Assembly (NCBI GenBank): GCA_963585895.1
Contig: OY757939.1
Span: 53,332,621-53,396,620, forward strand
Direction of reading: 5' to 3'
Length of the DNA stretch: 64,000 nt
DNA from: Sepioteuthis lessoniana
Lineage: Eukaryota; Mollusca; Cephalopoda; Myopsida; Loliginidae
Shown here one piece after another: positions 56,758-64,000 of the stretch; position 1 is the first letter of the stretch; every line of letters begins with the position of its first letter. The notes beneath the pieces were generated by a model. That model was given only the letters and a program-made list of their open reading frames with translations, did no database searches and had not been told where the DNA came from. The position numbers were made by a program, and so were the translations under genes.

Positions 56758-57320
56758 TTGTGTGTGTTATTTGGCATTAAATGATCCACAAGGGTAGATA
56801 TGCTATCAAATACCAACCAACCAACCAACCAATATTGAATGAGTTAATTCATAATTTTGCGCTTTTGTTTATCCACCATTTCTGTCTGTTAGCGTTAGGT
56901 CTGTTGCTTCTGCCTCGTTCGTTCACGTGATGTTTCGAAGCGCTTCAAATACAACGGAATATATGTTGTTGTTCACTCGGTGCATGTGTGTACTTGCAGT
57001 TAGGTAGCGAGTAGTAGTATATATGCACTCGGGCGTCAAAATGCAGGAAGAGCAAGGATGTGCATACGATGTGTACGCATTCAATGCTTATAACTTAAAC
57101 TGACATAGGAAAACCTGAGATATTTTCACGTTATTATCATTGGCGCGTTTTAACCGGACTTTCTTGAGGCAAAAGAAGACGCGAGTTCAAGTCTCGTCAA
57201 GGGCTTAACTTTTAGAGTTATCTTGGATCGGCACTTTTTCTCACTATCTTAAAATGACAGCTGGAACGAGTAAAGAAAAAACTCAAAAGATGATAGAAAA
57301 ATTTATAATAATAATAATAA
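56276..57320. other. Mixed spacer with stem-GAAA motif and short repeats
   Basis: Contains stem-GAAA site 3 (56,405), TA/TG repeats at 56,725-56,768, a SINE-A/E tail at 56,766-56,830 (GGCATTAAATGATCCACAAG) and a weak tRNA T-arm-like string, CGAGTTCAAGTCTCG (57,183-57,197). No gene seen. Confidence 0.4.
56405..56439 (-). other. Stem-GAAA motif (site 3 of 3)
   Basis: Minus strand: CCTGAAGAA, GGCC, a 14-nt loop, GGCC, GAAAC. It falls in a small minus-strand frame (56,280-56,468) with TPKSDKKYLKKAKG; whether that frame is coding is unknown. Confidence 0.5.
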
Positions 57321-57880
57321 TAAAGGCACGACTGAGTGGGGAAGGTGATCCACTGGGAATTGTGCAAGAAATTGAAATTTTATCATATTAATAAATAGTA
57401 TATGCACAAACCAGAAACTGTCCTTGAAAATGAAACGCACGGAATTCTCGGCGTTTTTGAGATGCAAACAGATCACCTAATCAAGGTCAGAAGACCAGAT
57501 CTAGTTTAAATTCGCAAAAATATTTTCTCTGCCAGAAAACCACAAAGTGAAAGTGAAAGAAGGCGAAAAGCTGGACAAATACCTGTACTTTCTAGAGAAC
57601 CGAAAAAAAAAAAACAACTGTGGAACATGATAGTGACAGTGATACCAATCATACGTGGGTCCCTTGGAACAAACCCCAAAAACCTGAAAAAGAAATTAGA
57701 TGAATTGGAAATTAGAGGAAGAACTGAGATTATCCAGACTACAGCACTGTTAAAATTGGCTATAATACTTAGAAGAGTCCTGGAGACCTGAGGATACTTG
57801 CTGTCACTAAAACTCCAATGGAAGACCACCAATTAAATTGTGTGTGAAAAACTCAGAAGTGAAATAATAATAATGATGAT
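57321..57880 (+). mobile_element. LINE family 2 3' end (RLE-type)
   Basis: Readable blocks across frames: GEGDPLGIVQEIEI, then GVFEMQTDHLIKVRRPDLV (RPD motif), KVKEGEKLDKYLYF, LGTNPKNLKKKLDELEIRGR and TEIIQTTALL, then (AAT)n at 57,866-57,890. This is the same order as the reversed copy at 55,845. Several frame changes and a poly-A run (57,603) show it is dead. Confidence 0.75.
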
Positions 57881-57884
57881 AATA

Positions 57885-58020
57885 ATAATCCAGAATCCAT
57901 CCTAGAGACACATATGATTCTCTGGGATTTTGAGGTAAAAACGATCACCTAATCCAAACCAGGGAATCAGACCTAGTGTTAAATATCAAGAAAAAAGAAC
58001 TTGCCATCTATTAGATTTTG
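57885..58020 (+). mobile_element. LINE family 2 short fragment
   Basis: Begins PESILETHMILWDFEVK, which corresponds to the segment just before the RPD motif in the copy at 57,321, and stops after about 135 bp. Confidence 0.6.
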
Positions 58021-58164
58021 CTGTTGTAATTTTTATTTGTTTATAGTCACTTCTTCATACAGTGTTATATACTAAGTATTCCTATCTAACATTAATAATT
58101 TGCACACTGTTATGTGGTTTCAAGTATTTCTATCTAATACTAATAATTCATACACAGTTAGGAT

Positions 58165-58560
58165 TTTAGGAAAATTCATCGAGATAAATTCATCGCTTAT
58201 GAACTGATATCATGGGAAATTTATCACAGGAAAATTCATCGTATCAGATTGATTGCTCTCATAATAAAGGGATATCTTAACCCTAACATACATAGCCATA
58301 GGATAAGGAAAGTTTTCTGCTAATAATTAACAAGCGCCTACTTGCTGCGATTGTGAATGGGTCGCTACAAAATGGTGAATGTTAGCGATAGGATGTTGGC
58401 GAATATTAGCGGTAAAATACATTGCACATATCATGGCTCTTTTTATGAAATTCTTAAAAGCAATAATTAAATTCTGAATTTCGCCACAAATAATTTACCT
58501 GAGATAGATTTACCATATAATTAATTTAACGGCGATGAATTTACCGCGATGAATTTATTG
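58165..58560. mobile_element. MITE-like element with AAATTCATCG terminal repeats
   Basis: The left end carries AAAATTCATCGAGATAAATT plus CATCGC (58,171-58,196) and a further GGAAAATTCATCG at 58,229. The right end carries the reversed GGCGATGAATTTACCGCGAT plus GAATTTATT (58,531-58,559). About 395 bp, AT-rich and non-coding. Superfamily and target-site duplication unresolved. Confidence 0.5.
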
Positions 58561-58564
58561 AACA

Positions 58565-58722
58565 CGCACAATTATATGTCTTTAGGAGAGACTAGGTTCT
58601 TCAGCCTTGGTTAGGCAACTAGTCTAGGAGAAGGAAAACTCTGAATTCAAACCTGTTAAACTCCGCTTAAAAATTGACCTTGTGTCATATCCTGCCCGAG
58701 CGGAGGGGTTGGTAAATAGGAT
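58565..58722 (+). mobile_element. SINE-B 3' part
   Basis: GACTAGGTTCTTCAGCCTTG, GGCAACTAGTCTAGGAGAAG, AATTGACCTTGTGTCATATC and GAGCGGAGGGGTTGGTAAAT. The head is absent. Confidence 0.75.
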
Positions 58723-58727
58723 TATAT

Positions 58728-58968
58728 GTCTTTAGCGGTTAGAGTGTTCGCCAATGGCCCGGTAGACCTGGGTTCAATCCCAGGTCGAGTCATACCAAAG
58801 ATTCAAAAAATGGTACTTGATGCCTCCTTGCTTAACACTCAGCATTATAAGGTACGCGATCAAGGGTAAAGTATAGCTTTCCAGGGAAAGGAGTAGCGCC
58901 CTCCCCTACACCTTGGTGTAGTAGCTATCGAGAAGGGTTCCTTCAGGTAACCCTCGACTATGGTCGCC
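58728..58968 (+). mobile_element. SINE-C copy
   Basis: CTTTAGCGGTTAGAGTGTTC (A box), CCTGGGTTCAATCCCAGGTC (B box), GCTTAACACTCAGCATTATA, CCTTGGTGTAGTAGCTATCG. It directly follows a SINE-B fragment. Confidence 0.8.
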
Positions 58969-58984
58969 TAATAGTAACTATTCC

Positions 58985-59112
58985 TGTTTAATATGGCCAG
59001 TCGGCTGGGGCTGTAGAATACACCCACTGCATCGCTGCAGGGGAGTAAGACTCCCTCAACGAGTGCCCTGGACATGGTTAAGCTCCAGTAATACTGGAAC
59101 TTTGGGGGGGGG
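58985..59112 (+). repeat. Repeat E head fragment
   Basis: TGGCCAGTCGGCTGGGGCTG, TAGAATACACCCACTGCATC and ACTGGAACTTTGGGGGG. Truncated. Confidence 0.65.
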
Positions 59113-59139
59113 GGAATGTGTTCCAGTGGACTACGTAAG

Positions 59140-59252
59140 AAAAATAAAAGAAAGCGAAAAGATAAACAAATAAGAGAACTAAAAAAAACGTTAGAATATG
59201 AAGGCGACGGTGAAACCGATTATAGTTGGAGCACTTGGAACGTTGGTGTGAA
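59140..59252 (+). mobile_element. LINE family 2 fragment
   Basis: About 110 bp readable as KESEKINK, then LEYEGDGETDYSWSTWNVG, equivalent to the KESEK.DKYL and MKVTVIPI..GALGT segment. Confidence 0.55.
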
Positions 59253-59327
59253 ATACTCACCAGTAGGGAAATAAATGCACAGGAAGAGACAAATTTACAA
59301 AAACGCAGGTAAAGATATATATGTATT

Positions 59328-59600
59328 TCCCAACCTCTCCGCTCGAGTATGATGTGACACAAGGTCAATTTTTAAGCGAACTTTAATAGCTTTGAAATCA
59401 GATTTTTCCCTCTCCTTGACTGGTTGTCAAAGAGACCAGTCTGCCCTACTATTTATCCATTGCTGGCGGGAGAATAATTCATACTTTTCCCAAGGATATC
59501 AGTACTACGTGAAATGCCATCAGCCTCGTCGAGGATTTGAACTCGTGTCACCATGTCCTTTTCCTACGACGGTACACATTGCACCATGGGCACCTCATGT
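59328..59600 (-). mobile_element. SINE-B copy
   Basis: Minus strand, tail CCCAACCTCTCCGCTCGAG, body CTACTATTTATCCATTGCTG, head GGATTTGAACTCGTGTCACC and TGCACCATGGGCACC. TATGTATT occurs on both sides as a possible short target-site duplication. Confidence 0.8.
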
Positions 59601-59609
59601 ATGTATTCA

Positions 59610-59852
59610 ACCAACTTCTCTGCCACGAGCAGGATATGACACAAGGTCAATTTTTAAGCGGGATATAACTGGTTTGAATTTGGCGTTTTTTGTTGATTAA
59701 AGAACCCAGTCTGCTATAGTTGGACGGAGAACAGATGGGTTCATGCCCTTTTCCAAGGGCATTAACACGAAGTGAAACGCAAGCAGCTTCGTCCTGGATG
59801 CCGATTTCTGACGACTATAATTGTTACACTAAGTGCGTTTCCGAAACTAATT
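59610..59852 (-). mobile_element. SINE-B copy
   Basis: Adjoins the previous copy: CAACCAACTTCTCTGCCACG, AAGGTCAATTTTTAAGCGGG, CCTTTTCCAAGGGCATTAAC, TTGTTACACTAAGTGCG. Confidence 0.7.
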
Positions 59853-60090
59853 TTTTAGTTGAGTTTAACAGGTTTGAATTCAGAATTTTATTTCTCCAAA
59901 ACTGGTTGCCATGCCAAGGCCGAAGATCCCAATCTGCCTTATTATTTACCCATAGCTGGGGGGAGAACAGTTAAATTCATACCTTTCTGAAGGTTTCTGA
60001 AAGGCAAACAGTCTCGTCCAGGGTTTGAACAAACGTCGCCGTGTCCATTTCTTACGATGGTATCCATTATACCAATAACCCCTCCTACCT
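59853..60090 (-). mobile_element. SINE-B copy, tail truncated
   Basis: TTTAACAGGTTTGAATTCAG, TTACCCATAGCTGGGGGGAG, AGGGTTTGAACAAACGTCGC, TATCCATTATACC. Third reversed SINE-B in a row. Confidence 0.7.
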
Positions 60091-60102
60091 CATGTATAAG
60101 TT

Positions 60103-60395
60103 TGGAGGTGCCCGTAGTGTAATGGTTATCGTCGTAGGAAATGGACACGGCGACACGAGTTCAAATCCTGGACGAGACTGATTGCATTTCACATAGCACT
60201 AATACCCTTGGGAAAGGTATGAATCCAATTATTCTGCCTCCAGCTATGGGTAAATAGTAGGGCAGACTAGGTTCTACAGGCTCGGTGAGGCAACTAGTCT
60301 AGGAGAAGGAAAACTCTGAATTCAAACCTGTTAAACTCTGCTTAAAAATTGACCTTGTGTCATATCCTGCCCGAGCGGAGGGGTTGGCAAATATG
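60103..60395 (+). mobile_element. SINE-B, full length, plus strand
   Basis: CGTAGTGTAATGGTTATCGT (A box), CGACACGAGTTCAAATCCTG (B box), CCCTTGGGAAAGGTATGAAT, CCAGCTATGGGTAAATAG, GGCAACTAGTCTAGGAGAAG and CCCGAGCGGAGGGGTTGG. It faces the three reversed copies, so the cluster can fold into a large inverted repeat. Confidence 0.85.
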
Positions 60396-60413
60396 ATAAG
60401 TATGGTATGGTAT

Positions 60414-60652
60414 ATTTGGTGTTTTTGTTCAACGGTATATCAACCTTCGCGGGTTATCTAATACCAAATAAAGCCATCCTTGTTGCAGAACAGCAGTGGT
60501 GCTATTTAACCTATAGCTAGGGGGATAAGTGAGTTCTTACCCTTTCCGTGGATATTAGCTCGAATGTGAACGTAATAGCGTAGCTGCAGTTCGAAGTTGA
60601 ATACTACAATTTCGCAGTTCAGTACGTTAATGGTTACACCAGAGGACTCTCT
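60414..60652 (-). mobile_element. SINE-A, near full length
   Basis: Reversed SINE-A: AACGGTATATCAACCTTCGC (tail), GTGCTATTTAACCTATAGC, ACGTAATAGCG, GCAGTTCGAAGTTGAATAC (B box) and TTAATGGTTACACCAGAGGA (A box). Confidence 0.75.
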
Positions 60653-62051
60653 CGTATATGTATAATAGGAAATTAACCAAAACTTTAAAAAGAACTTGAA
60701 ACCTTTATATAAACTATTAGAATCTATAGCCAAGATGTTGTATAGCTGTATACATATACAAATATAAGCAGAAACATAATCAAACATAATATACGAACTC
60801 GTTGGGGGATATATATTTATGGTAGTTATGCTTATTCCCCTAAAATTTGAGGTTAAATAAAGTTTACATATATTTTGATTGGAATAAGGCACATGTAAAA
60901 AGGTAGTAAATGAATGAAGCAGTAAATGAATGAGTAAAGGATATCAAACGAGTAAAGGATATGAAACGGCGCGGACAAAAGGAACATTCAAAACAAGGCG
61001 ACGAACAAAACAAATTTATATACTATAATAAAACAGACATTGATGCATAAAAAATAATCGTGTGTGTATATGTGCAAGTGTGTGTGTGTGTGTGTGTGTG
61101 ACTAACACAACTAAACTACAAAAGGGTTAATGACGAAAACGTCCTATTAAGTTGGATTACATATTTAAATGTCTTTCTTTTTGTGATTCGAAACAGTCGG
61201 TTTCTCTGAGATTGGAAAAAGTCTCATAGTAGATGTATATTGAAGAAATGAATGTCTGCGAGGCTTATCCATTTTTTTTTTTTTTTTTTTTTTGCTTTTC
61301 ACTCCTGTTGATGAATAAGAAGAATGTCACACTGAAGAGAGAGTGTGTATCCGCTGCGAAGAATTTGTGTAAAAAGAGAAAGAGTGTTTGAAGACGACGT
61401 ATTTATAGAAAATACGTGTCTTGGAAGTGACTCCAAACGCAGGACGAAATTTTCGCAGGTCACATGGTTCTCCTGGCCAATGGTTTCCCTAGACTGAATA
61501 TGTGTGCGTCCGACATCTTTGTGGTGTCACGTGGTCCCACTGAGAGGAGAGAAATAGTAATATAGGTCAATGCCTCACGGCTTAAGTAACAAATCCAGGT
61601 CAGAATGAAAGCCAACAGATGGTTGCACTCTGTGACCGGGTGAAAGAGATAGTGATCCAAAGGAATCGCCTGACTGGGGAAGGAGGAAGATAGAAGCGAA
61701 ACGATTGGCCAGAACCCTAAAACGGAAGTGGCACCTTCGTTCCGTCAGCGGAAATAGGGTAAAAGAAAATCAGTTTTGGAACAGAGGTCGCGGTGAACGG
61801 AGTCTTATGCCAAGCTCCGGGTGAAGAACAGTTTTGAAGATGAGGCCACCGTGAGAGGATGCGGGATCTGATGCCAAAACTCCGGGTGAAGGAAGCGGAA
61901 AGAATCTTGGACAAGAAGAAGAACCTATGCCTTCAAGCCAGAGCATTATAAATATATAAAATTCCGTCAACCCGTAAAAGAGAAAATACTCTCCGAAGGA
62001 ACCTGTCGAAAAGATAAGTAAACATTAAGACTGTTTCTCCCTACACCCAAT

Positions 62052-62109
<58 letters not shown>

Positions 62110-62700
62110 AAAGAAAGACGAAAGAAAAGAAGAAAAGGAAGAAATACATTTATAGTCATATATTTGCTGATAATATCGCCGACATGTTGAATATGTGTGT
62201 CTGCGTATATATTAAAAAGATTGTTATATTTCAATGTCCCCCACGTGTTGAAGTTTGTTCATTTCTATCGTTTGCTATCAAATTGTTTGTTTCATGTTTG
62301 TTTTCAGCTTCTTACGCCTTATGTTATTCTCGCCTAAATTGTCCTATTCTTTCCTCTAAAAATATTATACAGGAAACCAGAGTTGTCGACTACTATAATT
62401 GATATTATTATATCTAAACCTAGAGGTCCATATCTTCCATTGTTCTAGGGGTAGGAAGAGCTAGTGGCCTTGGTGTGTGTGTGTGTGTAATGTGAAATTT
62501 GGAATCCCCTTGCCAGCGGCGGTCAGTCTAGCCCTAAATTAACCCCCACATAATATGCCAGTTGCTATATGCCCGAAAAAGGACTCTGAACAAGGACTTA
62601 TTCTACGAGGGATCAAGTGCCAGACCGCCCCGTCTTCACACGTGCGAAAAATAAATTCCCGTAATGGGATTTTAATAATTTTTGCCGTCACAGTGATATT
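60653..62700. other. Two kb without assigned genes
   Basis: Holds the short repeat at 60,737, (TG)n at 61,076-61,100, a poly-T run at 61,272-61,293, a CGTATTT/AAATACG hairpin at 61,398-61,416, two imperfect direct copies of a CTCCGGGTGAAG segment near 61,818 and 61,881, and (TC)n at 62,058-62,104. 61,300-62,040 is less AT-rich than its surroundings but has no supported ORF. Confidence 0.4.
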
Positions 62701-62836
62701 GATTAATAATATGAAAGTGATAATATGAAAAAAGGTGTAATATGAAAGTGATAATATGAAAGTGATAATATGAAAGTGATGATAATTAATAATATGAAAG
62801 TGATAATATGAAAAAAGGTGTAATATGAAAGTGATA
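62701..62836 (+). repeat. AATATGAAAGTGAT minisatellite derived from a LINE
   Basis: Repeats of AATATGAAAGTGAT, including a longer block copied twice (about 62,702 and 62,787). The unit equals the LINE family 2 coding string for NMKVTV, and LINE sequence continues directly after it. Confidence 0.7.
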
Positions 62837-63038
62837 ATAACAGTAAGTTGAAGCACTCGGAACAATCCTCAAGAGCCTAGAGAAAAGAACGGATAGCTAG
62901 AAATCCAATAAAGAATTAAGACTATCCAGACCACAGCTCTGCTGTGATCAGCAGGAATATTTAGAAGAGTCCTGGGAATTTGAGACTTGCTGTGAAAACC
63001 ACAAGTTAATACTGACGTGAAAAACTCACAGGGAGTAA

Positions 63039-63089
<51 letters not shown>

Positions 63090-63092
63090 TTT
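62837..63092 (+). mobile_element. LINE family 2 3' end with (AAT)n tail
   Basis: GTTGAAGCACTCGGAACAAT (VEALGT), TCAAGAGCCTAGAGAAAAG (KSLEKR), ACTATCCAGACCACAGCTCT and GAATATTTAGAAGAGTCCTG match the family; (AAT)n at 63,041-63,090. Confidence 0.75.
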
Positions 63093-63261
63093 TTAAATGC
63101 TGATTATTCGCTAAAAGTGTTCTCCCCTGATAATGCCTTACAATCCTAGTGGCAAGAGTACAGACTAAAAACAACCACAGTCTCGTATAACGATAATATA
63201 CAATCCAGGATAATGAAAACGCTCAAGTTGTGGCTAATTGCGACATCATAGAAAACAATTT

Positions 63262-63448
63262 CGTTCTCTAATCGCACTATTACGTTCACTTTTGGACTAA
63301 TACCTTTACGAAAGGTATGAACCCTCTTATCCCTGTAACTATGGGTTAAAAAGTACCACAACTGTTTTTCTATAAGGATGGCTTGGCACTGGCTAACCCA
63401 CGAAGGTTGATATGCCAATAAAGAAAGAAACCAAACCAAACCAAATGA
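63262..63448 (+). mobile_element. SINE-A, 5'-truncated
   Basis: CGCACTATTACGTTCACTTT, CGAAAGGTATGAACCCTCTT, ACTATGGGTTAAAAAGTACC, GAAGGTTGATATGCCAATAA and an (ACCAA)n end. Confidence 0.75.
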
Positions 63449-63969
63449 CAGGTTTGAGTGGTATGATAGGCAGGTGCTCCATTGATTGAGAACATTGGCC
63501 ATCTGGTCCTCATCCTTGGAATGTTGGCTAATCTAATTTCAGTATTCTAATTTTAGGTACATCGACGAGAACCTTCTCTGTAATATCCTCTTGATTGTCA
63601 ATGTATCAATAACTCAGGAGGCAAAAGAAAATAAATTGAGTCGAAAGTATAACAAATTAATAGAACATCGGTATTTTAAAAACAACTCCACCGATAGGGA
63701 ACGAAAGATGAAAGTTTGGAAGAAAATCATCAAAGTTTCACACGAGAAACTGAAGACTTGAGAACAAAACAAGAATGATTTCAAAGAAAGGGAGGTTCTT
63801 GAAGCTTGAAATTGTGGAAATATCTTCAAAAGGAATTAAGGAAGAAAAAGCAATAAAAAAGGACAAAACAAAACAAAAAAACAAAACAAAAAAAACAAAA
63901 CAATAAGCACAAAATGCTGAAAACAACAACAGAAAGCATTACTGAAATAGATTTAAGGCAAAAGAAAAG

Positions 63970-64000
<31 letters not shown>
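63449..64000. other. A-rich right end of the window
   Basis: Purine-rich DNA with AAAACAAAACAAAA runs (63,863-63,905) and a (TA)n run from 63,971 cut by the window edge. No supported gene. Confidence 0.45.

Noticed and set aside
57143-57205. tRNA gene from the CGAGTTCAAGTCTCG string
   Set aside because: A T-arm-like hairpin exists but no acceptor stem, D-arm or A box can be placed.
61460-61970. Overlapping minus-strand frames of about 65 residues
   Set aside because: They overlap one another, lack domains and lie in an unassigned block.

Overview
This window looks like intergenic DNA from an AT-rich metazoan genome dense in repeats. The most likely source is a mollusc, and a cephalopod fits best: many tRNA-derived SINEs, APE- and RLE-type LINE fragments, a Penelope-like fragment with a GIY-YIG domain, a DUF4817-type helix-turn-helix remnant, and long TA/CA/GATA microsatellites. 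That assignment is an inference from repeat content. I found no intact host protein-coding gene and no intact canonical tRNA or rRNA gene. Family labels used here (SINE-A to SINE-D, SINE-HH, repeat E, H, X, LINE family 1 and 2) are local names.

Layout. 1-11.3 kb: nested retroelements. LINE family 1 (YADD reverse transcriptase, (ATG)n tail) occurs here in six copies, several of them targets of SINE insertions with readable target-site duplications. A 256-bp near-perfect palindrome lies at 2.9-3.1 kb. The block ends with a DUF4817-like HTH fragment at 11.1 kb. 11.9-37.0 kb: one uninterrupted satellite array of a 59-bp monomer, about 425 copies. It shows nested higher-order structure (14-mer, 42-mer, 36-mer, 118-bp dimer zones) and no transposon insertion. 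37.0-38.6 kb: low-repeat flank. 38.6-45 kb: LINE, SINE and microsatellite DNA, a second large palindrome (42.0-42.3 kb) and, next to it, a tRNA-derived SINE that carries a complete hammerhead ribozyme core (42.49-42.53 kb, minus strand). 43.7-44.2 kb: a likely solo LTR inside a SINE-A. 45-50 kb: SINE-C copies, a Penelope-like fragment, repeat E and a SINE-A split by an unknown insertion. 50-52 kb: a LINE 3' end and a GATA array with a SINE inside. 52.5-55.75 kb: a cluster of repeat E copies. 55.8-60.4 kb: LINE family 2 3' ends with (AAT)n tails, a MITE-like element and a SINE-B cluster. 60.4-64 kb: mostly unassigned sequence and low-complexity DNA.

How the parts relate. The LINE, SINE and repeat E families appear connected. 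SINE-A and repeat E share the same 3' tail, which suggests mobilisation by a common LINE partner. SINE-HH combines a Pol III tRNA promoter, a self-cleaving ribozyme motif and a (TA)n tail, so its transcript could trim its own 3' end. The satellite array is a separate layer whose nested duplications record repeated unequal exchange. The strongest leads are the ribozyme-bearing SINE, the higher-order satellite with a possible single-copy relative in its left flank, and the shared-tail system.
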